Source of the DNA: Cocos nucifera
Taxonomy: Eukaryota; Streptophyta; Magnoliopsida; Arecales; Arecaceae
DNA length: 64,000 bases
Reading direction: 5' to 3'
NCBI GenBank assembly: GCA_006176705.1
Contig: QRFJ01000755.1
Coordinates: forward strand, 744,001-808,000
The notes under the pieces are model-generated. The model made no database searches and was not told where the DNA came from. It saw only the letters and a list, made by a program, of their open reading frames with translations. Both the position numbers and the translations under genes were made by a program. Positions 43,891 through 55,010 of this stretch are shown here, piece after piece. The number at the start of each line of letters is the position of its first letter. Positions within the stretch are counted from its first letter, which is position 1.

Positions 43891-45800
43891 TTTGGTTCAT
43901 TATTACATGATTAATATGCATGTTTAGATTACTTTTAGATTATATCTAATTTATAATCTGATGTTTAAATCTAAAATTAAAAATTAGATCACATGAATTG
44001 ATATAAGGTTGTCCTGCTGTAAGGTTTACCCCTTACAGTGGAGAGGTTGTCTTAGTTCATATAGATCTAATCTAAATTTTAAGTTTATTAGATGTGATCT
44101 AGATTGATTTATGATTTATTAGATTTAAATTTATTAAAATATAAAAATAAATATTTTAGATTTCACGGACTAATTATAGGATTGTCCTGCTGTAAGATTT
44201 ATCTCTTATAGTGAAGAGGTTGTCCTAGTACGTGCTGATCTAAAATCATTATCATAAAATTTTAGATTAGATCTAAGAAATTTTATGATCTAATTACATA
44301 TATTCTAATCTAATTTTTATTATCATAAATATGTTAGATTTGATCTAAGATAATTTATGATTGATTAGAATTGAAATGTTTTAATTACATGAACATGTTT
44401 AGATTAGATCTAAAGTAGTTTCATATTTATTAAATTTGCATATTGATTACGAATCAAATATGCAATTGGTTGGTAGAACCATATTGTAAAAATATTTTAT
44501 AAATATAAAAATTATTTTTGAAATGCCAAATTCCAACCTTCAACCCAAAACTTAACTAAGAATTAAGAGTTATTTGATTAGGATCTAGGATTGTGAATTG
44601 AAGATCCTAAGACATAAATCATAACACATTGGATTAATGGATTAGTGGGAATAAGGTCCATTAATTGGATTAGACCTAATGTTAGATTAAAGAATGGACT
44701 TAATTAAAGAATTGACTAAATCTAATCAATAGTTATCTTAGATTAGATCAAGGATTCTCTAGATCAATTATAATAGTTGTAGTTGACCAAGTCCAAATCT
44801 TTAACGAGAACCAAGATGGATTTGATTCTTGGCTACGTGGTCTAGTACGAACTATTAGATTGATCTAATCGAGACTAATTAAACCAGTTGGCGTCTAAGG
44901 TAAGTCTGGCATTCCAGACTGGTGGTCTTTAATTGGCAGCATGCTTATCTGGCCATTTTTGATGGTATCTAAGGCAAGCTTTGATAGACCCTTCCATCGA
45001 TCTTACTTATCTGGCCTTCTTGGTGAGATTATGTTTTGATCAGATTACTTGATAATTTGAGTTGACCCATATCAGTTAGGTAAATTAGTGTGATTAATTT
45101 AGGTGCTCCTAGACCAGCCTATTAATGGTCTATCTTAAGTTGACTTGGTGAAGCCAGTGGGAGGATCATGAGAAGCTGGTTTATCTAATCTTCTCTCTTC
45201 TAAAATCAAATCAATAAAATCCTTTAAAATTATTAGGTTCTTAAAATAAAATAGTTATGGTAATAATTAGATCATAGCCTCCATTAAGTGAGTGATAATG
45301 GGTCCATTAGTTGGATAATCATTGGAGGTTGAAAGGCCTGGTGCTTATCGGCTAGTGAAATTATCATTCATAATATGACTCTTGGCCACATTTTTCTAAA
45401 TGGTGGTTAGGTTGATCAACCAAAGTTGGGCTTAATCATTCATTGGTTAGATGTACCAAGTATGGTCATGTTAATGGTTGGACCTAATTGGATCTTTTCA
45501 GTGGAGGCCAAAGCCTATTGATTAGAGATTGGAGCAAAAATTAAATTACTAAAATTTATTTAAAAAAATAATTGGTTATGAACCTACTCTTAGATGTATA
45601 TGGGTTGACCAACCAAAGTTGAACTTGTGTGCAGTCTATGTGAATTCTAGTACCCACTAAGAAACTAGGATAATTCCTCGAGTTGGAGGTAGAGACTACC
45701 AATTCGAATAAAATAGTAGAAAAATCTTTTAATTAAAATCTAAATCTTTAGGTTTAATGAATCAATTACTAATTAGGCTTTGGTTTTTCTATGTGTAGAT
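43891..45800 (+). other. Leader of Copia B with stem-loops and predicted intron
   Basis: Non-coding. Stem-loops at 44017-44038 (perfect 8-bp stem CTGTAAGG/CCTTACAG) and 44190-44211 (CTGTAAGA/TCTTATAG, still pairing). Predicted donor GT at 44900-44901 in AAGGTAAGT, branch point TACTAAT at 45767-45773, polypyrimidine tract, acceptor AG at 45797-45798. This gives an 899-nt intron ending 2 nt before the gag ATG at 45801. The conserved module (44890-45030) surrounds the donor. Confidence 0.6.
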
Positions 45801-46660
45801 ATGACCACTTCTCTTTCGCTCTGATCATTGTAAGACAATGATAAGCTGATGGGATCCAACTTTGATAACTGGTATCGTAAGTTGAAGATTGTCCTAGAGC
45901 ATGAATGGATCTTATATGTACTGATAGATCCAGCACTTAAGGAGCTAGCTTCCAATGCACGTGGAATAATCAGAGATACTTACCAGAAGTGGCTCAGTGA
46001 TCGAACCATGGTGTGCTGTATTATACTGGTAGCTATGAGTAATGAGTTCAGTCGTAGGTTCGAGATGGCTCAGCCAAAAGATATGCTTCAAGTGTTGGAG
46101 AAATTTTTTGGCATGCTCGATGCTGTTGAGAGGCATAAAACTAGTTGTGCCATCTTCAATGCTAGGATGCGGGATGTAGCTTCTATCACTGATCATGTAT
46201 TATATATGATCGAGCTGATGGAGCATTTGAGCAAGCTCAGCTTTTTCTTGCATGAACAGCTTAGGAAAGATGCAATACTGAACTCGCTGCCTAAGTCTTA
46301 TCTCCCATTCCTCACTCATTATAGAGTGATGAAGCCTGAAGTAAACTACCACGGGTTATTAGAGTTACTTCAGAACTTTGAGAAGGATCACCAACTCCAT
46401 AAGGAGTTGGTGAACTTAGTGGGAGGTTCTACTTCGAGTTCTCAACCCTTTAAGAAAGAAAACAAGAACAAGAAGAAGAAGGGCAAGAAGATGCAAGTTT
46501 AGGTTGGGACATCTATGCAGGGCCGACCAGGTCGATAAAGCCCGATAAGAGTCAAGCTGAATGCTTCTTTTGCAAAAAGCAGGAGCATTGAAAGAGGAAC
46601 TATCCTTAGTACATTGCCTCCTTGGATTCGAACAGGCAGAGAAAGAAGCAAGCTATTGTT
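45801..46660 (+). pseudogene. Gag relic of Copia B
   Basis: ATG at 45801; stops at codons 8 and 11, then open from 45834 to 46502. The protein has the copia gag layout (NWYRKLKIVLEHEWILYVL, TYQKWL, DMLQVLEKFFG, ERHKTSCAIFNARM, LYMIELMEHLSKL, NYHGLLELLQNFEKDHQL) and then a lysine-rich tail. The zinc knuckle near 46562-46605 lies in another frame and reads CFFC..xEH....Y, with a stop inside and the last cysteine changed. Capsid-like gag would package element RNA; this one cannot be translated whole. Confidence 0.8.
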
Positions 46661-47571
46661 GGACAAGATATTTATATGATAACTTCTATAATTTCTCTAT
46701 TTATGATATTATTGATTGAATATTGGATACCAGTTGTCCTTACCACATTTGCAATTCATTGCAGGAGTTGTAGGTTAGTAGGAGATTCGAGCAAGGTTAG
46801 AGGTTCCTAAACATTGAAAATGGAAGATCAATTCTAGTTCTAGTATTAGAAATCTTAAAACTTATATTTGAGTTCCATACTATTGTTATTAATGATTCTT
46901 ATTTTTGTCCTAGTTTCTTTTTGAATGTCATTTCTCTAGACCTTTTAGCCAAAAATAATTATGAGATTTCAATAAAAAAAAATTTATAATATCATTATAA
47001 ATGGTATTACTATATTTTTTGGACATTTGAATAATGGTGTATACATGCTATCACAATCTATTAGTATAATCTATTTCACTAGCAAACATCCTAGATTAGA
47101 TAGTGTGTCTGATATCTACTTATGGCATTGTAGGCTAGGTTACATCAATAAGAATAGGATAAATAGGTTGACTCAAGAAGGAATCCTTGAAGTCAGTGAT
47201 TGTAAATCAATTCCAACTTATGAATCTTATCTTCTTAGAAAAATGATCAAGTCACCTTTTACTAAAAAAGATGAGAGAGCTACTGAGCTCTTAGGTCTAG
47301 TACATACTGATGTATATGGATTAATGAGCATAGGTGCTAGAGGTGAATATTTCTACTTTATTACTTTTATAGATGATCTATTTAGGTATGGATATGTCTA
47401 TCTAATGAAACACAAGTTAGATTCATTTAAAATGTTCAAATAATTTCAAAGTGAAATAGAAAAATAAACTAGGAAGAGTATTAAAACTCTTCGATTTTAT
47501 CGAGGAGGGGAATATCTTTCTGATGAGTTTTTCACATATCTAGGAGAGAATGGAATTATCTTTCAATGGAT
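46661..47571 (+). pseudogene. Protease and integrase start of Copia B
   Basis: A protease remnant (46700-46900) has lost its DTG core. From 47027 to 47443 an open stretch reads LWHCRLGYINKNRI (pre-integrase zinc region), CESYLL-like cysteine region with one cysteine lost, then VHTDVYG (first catalytic aspartate) and FIDDL. The second catalytic aspartate position reads FYRGGEYL, aspartate changed to tyrosine. The sequence stops exactly at the Copia C LTR. Confidence 0.75.
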
Positions 47572-49739
47572 TGTTGGGAATGGTGTCCCAAAGCCAATCA
47601 TTAGTCTGTTGATGATTGAGCTATTTTATATAATTATATATAAATTATTAATTGAATAAAAGTTATTCTGACTTTTTCATCATAAATCTTTCATCTTCTA
47701 ATGAACTCCTATCTATTGTGATGAAGTTCTTAGGACTACTTAGAATCGACAAAGAAGAATTTATCATTTAGTTTGTAAAATTATTCATGATCAAATGATA
47801 CATTGTTACTATGGATGGTAACATTTATCGAGTATAGATTATTGTATGCCATGTAGGTTGGTTGTCCTCTTAACCAAAGAGTGTGGAGACACTGGTATGG
47901 CATGCAGGTGAGATGTAGGGGTACATCTGCACTGAACGTGATCAACTTTAGAGTTTTTCTACTATCAAGAATTGCTCTGATGGAATATAGGCATAAGTGT
48001 CCTTTCGACCTGAGATAACGATGGTGACTTCCAAGCAACTCACTATGCTTTGGTACCGATTACCTAAATTTTTAATTCAGTGATGGAAAGTTTCTGGGTA
48101 CAGTCAAGTACTTAAAAAGTTGGTGCATGAGTCAAGATGGGATTGACCACTCTTGGACACAGGAGCTGTGTTCAATAGTATTTCAATTTAGCAAAGCCTT
48201 GACCAGGGTAGTCCTAGTGAGGGGTCATAGGACTAATTGCTTTGATATATGATTTGGATGTATTTTCTAGAGTTGATAGTTAAATCCTAAGTCATCCTAT
48301 GCATAGAGGTCAAAAGAATGAATTATGCGGTAACCATATTCACATAGGTTCTGAATGTTGTGATTGCACTATTCGACCTATTCGAACGTTGGGTACCATT
48401 ACTAGATGATCACTTCAATTAGTATAAAAAATTGGCTCCTATGCTATCAACGTAGGTTTGAACCTATGGGGTCACACATACTAGAGATTCCTATCTGATC
48501 TAATGGCTGATAAAGAAAAGTTTTATTAGTGATTTGATCACTAATTAACTTAATTTGATTGAGTGATTATTTTTAGATCAAGATCAATTGAATTAGATTC
48601 ATTTGGATTTGACTCGATTAGATTATAAGATGATCTAATCATTAAGAAGATTTAATCCCTGATTAGATCAGGGATTTGATTTGATTAATTCTTGATTTGA
48701 TTAGAATTTAACTGAGCCTAATTAAGCCTAAATAAGTTGGATTTAATCTGATCTAATTAGGCCTAACCAATTTGGATTGGATTGGTTCAATTGGATGACT
48801 AATGTAAGACTAGTTTGACTAGTCTTCTCATGTGCCACATCACCCTTTGACTTGCGCCTTTCTATCTCCATGAGAAAGAGGTTTCTCATGAGTTTTTTTC
48901 ATGCAAGGGAGGGCATGCATTATCCCTTTTAACGCACCATAAGGATTGGTTTTATCCAGTTACCAATTCAATTCGAATGGGATTTGAATTTTGAATGGAT
49001 TACCACTTGATCTAAACCAATCCCTCACGCCTCCCTTGTTAGTGCACATTTATAAAATATCTGATTTTATGGATGTGCGACATAGGAAGGAAGAAAAGAG
49101 AGGAACACTGAGAGACCAGAGAAGAGAAAGTCTCTTCTTTGCATGCGTGATAAAAACCAGGCATAAAGGATTTTGGGTGAGAGCATACCTTAAGATCTAT
49201 ACCTAGGGTTTGGGTTTTCAATTAGGAGTTACGAGGGTCGTGACTTCACAAAATTGGTGGAAGACCTCCTCTTCATCATCTTCTACATTCATCGGGATCT
49301 GAAGAGTTTGAAGACCCCATGAAGAAGATCAAAAGAAGTTTGATCTAAATCAACCGTTGAAGGTTTCTGCAGAGCTAGCACTCAAGAAGAATTGATCAAG
49401 ATTAAGGCCTTGTGTTGATTACCCGTGGAGGCCAGATGCATGTATGGCCATGTTGTGGCATTCAGATCTACACTAAGGAGATCAGATTATAGCATTCTTC
49501 TACTCGCGAAAAGATAATTTGTTCGGAACACGTAGAGCAGTAAAATAGTTTTACTGCTGATCTTATTTTTATTTTTAGATATGCATGCATATATAATACA
49601 TTAGATCCTATAGCATGTAGGATTTTCAGATTAGATCTGTAGCTTTTCATTATTAATATGATTAATAATATTATCCACTATGCATTTATCGAAAAAAAGT
49701 TTTTGAAAGTAGAGCTAGAAATCCTGCGCATTTTCTTCA
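47572..49739 (+). repeat. 5' LTR of Copia C
   Basis: Starts TGTTGGGAATGGTGTCCC, ends ...TTTTCTTCA. A TTTATAAAAT promoter-like box lies near 49050. Pairs with 58155-60320. Confidence 0.9.
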
Positions 49740-50011
49740 ATTGGAATTAGAGCAGCAGGTTCTTTGATGTATTATATATGCATGATTATAGATTATTTTT
49801 AGATTAGATCTAAATAATAATCTAATCTAAGAAATAAAAATAATGATCACATGGATTGTAGGTTGTCCTGCTATAAGGTTTATCCCTTACAGTGGAGAGG
49901 TTGTCTTAGTACGTTGTGATATATAAAATTGATCATAAAAACTTTAGATTAGATCTAATAATTTTTATGATGAGTTTGAAGGATTTAATTTGAATTTTAT
50001 CATGAATTAGT

Positions 50012-50230
50012 GTTTAGATTAGATCTAAATAATTTCATGATTTTTTATGTAGATTACATAATTTTATATTAAACCTAAATAGGATCTTAAAAAGATTTTA
50101 TTCATCGGTCGAGCTAGCTCGATTCATGTTTAGATTAGATCTAAATAATTTTATGATTTTTTATGTAGAGTACATAGTTTTAGATTAAACCTGAATAGGA
50201 TCTTAAAAAAGATTCTATTCGTCAATCGAG
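50012..50230 (+). repeat. Direct duplication in the Copia C leader
   Basis: 50012-50113 and 50128-50230 share GTTTAGATTAGATCTAAAT...TTTTTTATGTAGA...AATAGGATCTTAAAAA...CGAG with about ten differences. The word GTTTAGATTAGATCTAAA also recurs elsewhere in the B and C leaders. Confidence 0.85.
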
Positions 50231-51243
50231 TTGGCTCTCTTAGGAATTGAGCTAGCTCGACCAGCATGCCAGCCATGATACGATTTTTGGATTGATGCTC
50301 CAACCAGCTCGATCGAGAATCGGGTCGGCTCGAATTCTCGATCGAGCTAGCTCGGATTCAATTTGGATTGGCTCGAATGGGATCCAAGCCTACCCAACTA
50401 GAATGTTGGTCTTTGGGTCTTCTGCCTAAGCCGATTATCTCAAAAATCAAGCCAGCTCGGCTTCTACTCGGGCCAGCTCGGATGGGATCCAAGCCAATCC
50501 GACTAAGAAGTTGGCTGAATGTCATAATTGGCTGATTTTATGTGATCAAATCTACATCTAGTGCTTATTTATGAAATAGGTTAACCTATTTTTGAAATGA
50601 ATTGACCTATTTAGTGAAACAGTGCTAGGATGTAAAGAACCTTTCAAAATTCTGAAAAATATTTTCAAAATATTGAACCCCAACCCTCAGTCTTAAACTT
50701 AATTAAAAATTAGCATGATGAATTAGGATTTAGAATTGTGAATTAAAGATCTTAAATCATTGATCATATAATGTGGGTTATCGGATTAGTCGAATTAGGT
50801 CCATTAATTAGGTTAGACCTAAGGTTAGTTAAAGAATAAATTAAATTAGAGTAATTGATCAAATCTAACTAAATGTTGATTTAGATTAGATCAAGGACTC
50901 TTTAGACCAAATTATAATAGCTGTAGTTGGTCAAGCCCATATGTTTAACAAGGACCAAATGGACTTGATTCGTGGCTACGCGGTCGAACCTAAAATTGCT
51001 AGATTGGTCAAATTAAAACTAATAATTGGATGTTATCTAAGGTAAGTCTGGTAGCTCAGATCAGTGATTTTTAATTGGGAGCTACTCGCATTGATTCGAT
51101 CTTTGATGAGTTAATGACATATCCCTTCCACTGATCTCACTAACCTGGCCATCCTGATGAATTAGATTTTAATTAGACTACTTGGTGATTTGGGCTCATC
51201 CATGTTAATTAGGTAAATCAGTTTGACTGATTTAGGTGCTCCT

Positions 51244-53506
51244 TGTTAGATATATGTGCCCTAGAAGCCAAAATTGGCGGACACTTGTAATACACTTCTA
51301 GGGGCAAAATTGTAATTTTGACTAAAATCAATAAATGGGTTATTTTCTATCACATATGTGTATTTAGTGTCTGTGATACATCCTTTAAGTTAATGGTAAT
51401 GATAATTCATATTTTCAAGAGTTGAAAATTTAAGACATGAATAATCATTATTAACTCATAAATTGCTCCTGACCATAGGATCATCACGAGGATGGTGATT
51501 GATCCGAAAGGTTGGTGTACAATCGCTTCTCTTTAGTAGATGAGTCTTGAGTCGATGGTGTGGAGACACCGGAGCGAGAGTATAGGTACTCGTTAGAGAA
51601 CGAGGGCACTGAGCGTGACCACCTCGAGTAGTCATTAGGAAGTCTACCTTCTCGTCAATGACTGACTCGATGCTGCAGTAGTGTGTCTGGTTCTTTGACC
51701 TGAGATGCATCGGCAGTTCACCTTGAGGGTGTTATAGTTTGACTACACCATTACTCGGTCTCCTAGCCATATGGAACCCTGAGGTGTATGTTGGCTATAG
51801 CATGTTCATTGTAGGAACTGGATTGCATCAAGATGGAATCTATCTACCTCGGTGGTAGAGGAGCAGCCCTATGATGATCATGAGAATCAAGTCCAGAAGC
51901 CCATGGCCATGGCAGAGTGAAATAATAGAAAGAGTTTCTATTTAGATTTTCACATTGGACTCGAATCGAATGATTACATCATATGACAGAAGACTAGGGT
52001 TTGACGAGTTTCACCTTAACCCTAATCTGATCGGGGCTCAAGATAGAAGAACTTAATCACACAGGTAGCTGCACCAAGAGGTTCGCATTCAGCTCTGATG
52101 GGTTGCCACCATATACTGCTAGGTGTCACTGGTGGATTTTGGGAGCAATTAGAATGATTTAGATGATCGATCATTCTAGCTGTTCGAATCAGAAGAGTTC
52201 TGATCCATCGAAAGGAGTTTCGATGATGTCGATGATAGAGATCATGACATATCCCATTACCATACAGAACTGAACCTAACTGGGTCACACAAACAAGGGT
52301 TTGAATCTGGTGATCATCAATTGAACTGATCTAGTTCAATTGATCTGAATGAGATTCAATTAGGTTCAAGAAAAATCGTGCTAGCACTCGATTGAACCTA
52401 ACGTTCTTCTTTTACTATCATAAATAAGTTGTCCTGACTGAGCCAAAGGAGTTTGTGCTCAATCAGAGGCCTTCATATGGTCTGACTGGAGGTTGTCCAA
52501 GTTCAGAAAAGGTTGTCTTATTTTGTAAGACATTACCTGCCATTTTTGGTCACCTGTCCTTTGACTTTGGTCAAAAGTCTGACCTTTGACTGGTCAAATG
52601 TTGACCATTGACACTTTGACTTTTGTCCACATGTCATGCACCTATTGGAGAGCTGGTGGGGGCCTGTCCCCCTGCCAGAACCTGGCAAGGAGGAGGGCGC
52701 ACGCCACCCTAGGCGTGCGCCCAAGTTGGAGGCGCCTAGGAGTCCTTGTTGGACAAGGACTCCATCTCCCTTTTGGATTCCAATTAGAGTTCTACTAAGA
52801 ATCCAAGTTTGACTGGTCTTAGGCACCCTCTAAGGAGGAATCCAGGGGACTCTATTCCAACCAATCAGATTTAGATCTGATTTCACAAAGGGTTGTGATT
52901 GGTTGGGAAGAAGAGGAGTTGGATCACAAGAGTCTATAAATAAGACCCTGCGCCCAACTCAAAGAATAATAGAGAATTTCCCACGCCCCAAGGCTGCCTC
53001 TCCTCTTCCTCCATGCCTAAACCTTCTCCTCCTTCTCCTCTCCACGTCCAAAAGAGTTTTGGATTTGGTTGGTGCGATTCCAGATCAAAAGAAAGGCGAT
53101 CAAAAGAAGAAGGCTGCACTGCTGCAAAGGACGACTGCTGATCTTCAAAAGGAGTTTTGAAGATCCTCCAGATCAGATCTAGATCTGATTTTTGGAGACG
53201 TGATAGAGAAGAAGAGGATCTCCAGATCCAACCCAAGTGGATATCGATAGAGGCCAGGCGCTTGCGTGGCTAGATCCAGAACCTTCTGCTGCAATCAGGA
53301 TCATCTACAGGGTAATAGGATTACCCAAATTAGGTAAATTAAATTTGATTTAATTTATCTTATTTTATTTTATTTATTAAAATAATAAGAATCAGATCTA
53401 AAACATATTAAGATCTGATTGGGATCAAGAAAATTTTTTTGAAATATATCTCTTGATCTGATCAGATCTGGACGAATCTGGACCGGAAAATCAGGATTTT
53501 CCTTCA
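51244..53506 (+). mobile_element. Solo LTR (Copia E family) with perfect target duplication
   Basis: 2263 bp from TGTTAGATATATG to ...TTTTCCTTCA, flanked by CTCCT at 51239-51243 and 53507-53511. The Copia C leader continues across it. No internal sequence, so it formed by LTR-LTR recombination. TATAAATA box at 52935-52942. It is homologous to the Copia E LTR and, inverted, to 61703-64000. Confidence 0.92.
52561..52620 (+). promoter_or_regulatory. W-box cluster in the solo LTR
   Basis: Seven TTGAC cores within 60 bp: forward at 52561, 52586, 52601, 52608 and 52616, reverse (GTCAA) at 52570 and 52593. They lie about 320 bp upstream of the TATA box. TTGAC is the core of WRKY factor sites; stress-responsive plant LTRs carry them. 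Binding here is inference. Confidence 0.55.
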
Positions 53507-54197
53507 CTCCTAATGCCAGTTTTAATTAGATCCTTATTAATCTGACTTGGTGAAGTTAGTGAGAGGATCCAAATTGGCAGGTCATTTCTTCTTAAAATTG
53601 GTTAATAAAATTTTCTAAAATTATTAGGTCCTTAAAATGATAAAGTTATGGTGATAACTAAGTCATAGCCTCCCATTAAGTTGAGTGATAATAGATCCAT
53701 TGATTTAATAATCATTGGAGGTCCAAAGATTTGGTGCTTATTAACTAATGGAATTATCATTCACAATATGATAATTTGATCGTATCTTTCTAATGGTGGT
53801 CAGGTTGGCCAGCTAAAGTCGGGCCTGATCATTTGTTAGTTTGATGTACTAAATATGGTCATGTTAATGGTTGGACCTAACTGGATCTTGACAGTGATGG
53901 CCAAAGCCTACTGATTTGATTTTTGGGGCAAAAATTAAATTACTAGATGTTGTTTGGTGAAATAATTGGTTATGAACCTACCTATAGGTGCACATGGATT
54001 GACCAACTAAAGTTGGGCTCATGTGTAGTCTATGTGGATTCTAGTATCCACTAAAAAATTAGGGATAATTTCTTGAATTGGAGGTAGAGGCTACTGATTT
54101 GAACAAAAAAGTGGAAAAACCTTTAGACTAATGTCCAAGTCTTTAGAGTAAATAATTCATATACTAATTAGGTCTATGGTTTTTCTTTTGTGCAGAA

Positions 54198-55010
54198 ATG
54201 GCCACTACCCTATCGCTCTGATTATTGTTGGATAATGACAAACTCATGGGACCCAACTTTGATAGCTGGTATCAAAAGTTGAAGATCGTCCTAGAGCATG
54301 AATGGATTTTATATGTATTGACTAATCCAGCACCTGAGGAGCCAGCCCTAAATGCTATTAAGGTGGTGAGAGATACTTATCAAAAGTGGCTTAATGACCG
54401 CACCACCATTCGGTGCATTATGTTGGCGATAATGAATGATGAGTTCTACCGCAGGTTTGAAAATGCCCAGCTCGAGGAGATGCTTCAAATATTAAACGAC
54501 TCCTTTGGCATGCCTGATGACGTTGAAAGGTATAAGACTAGTTGTGCCATTTTCAATGTTCGTATAAGAAATAGGGCATCAGTTATTGATCATGTATTGT
54601 ACATGATCGAGATGATTGAATGCCTAAGTAAGCTAGGTATTTTCCTGCATGAGCAGCTCGAAAAGGATGCGATCCTGAATTTTTTGTCTAAGTCCTTCTC
54701 CCTTTCCTTACTCATTTCAGAATGATAAAGCCTACAGTAAACTACCATGGGTTATTGGGGTTACTACAGAACTTTGAGAAGGATCATCAGCTCTAAAAGG
54801 GGTTGCTGAATGTTATGGGAGGATCTTCTTCTGGTCGACCCATTAAGAAAGAAAAAAATAAGAAGAAGAAGAATAATAAGGTGCAGCCGCATGCTGGGAC
54901 ATTTGCACAGGATCAGAGCAAGAAGCACAAGCCTGATCAGAGCCATGTGGAGTACTTCTTTTGCAAGAAGCAGGGGCATTGGAAAAGAAACTATCCTTAG
55001 TACATTACCA
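54198..55010 (+). pseudogene. Gag relic of Copia C
   Basis: ATG at 54198; stop at codon 8, then open from 54222 to 54725 (NFDSWYQKLKIVLEHEWIL, TYQKWLNDRT, ERYKTSCAIFNVRI, LYMIEMIECLSKL). A frameshift leads to 54803-55000, which holds the lysine-rich tail and the zinc knuckle, reading YFFCKKQGHWKRNY: both outer cysteines have become tyrosine (TGC/TGT to TAC/TAT). Close relative of the Copia B gag. Confidence 0.82.

Larger units (their letters stand above)
49742..54197 (+). other. Leader of Copia C, interrupted by a solo LTR
   Basis: Decayed primer site TGGAATTAGAGC at 49742. Stem-loop at 49871-49892. A direct duplication of about 100 bp (50012-50113 and 50128-50230). A region 50105-50500 rich in GAGCTAGCTCG / GGCTCGA words. 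Predicted donor GT at 51042-51043 (AAGGTAAGT), branch point TACTAAT at 54162-54168, acceptor GCAG at 54192-54195, 2 nt before the gag ATG. After removing the solo LTR and one target copy, the predicted intron is close to 886 nt. Confidence 0.6.

Noticed and set aside
51456..51710. 84-codon ORF, repeated inverted at 63532-63789
   Set aside because: It is recurrent only because both lie in the same LTR family in opposite orientation; not tied to gag or pol.
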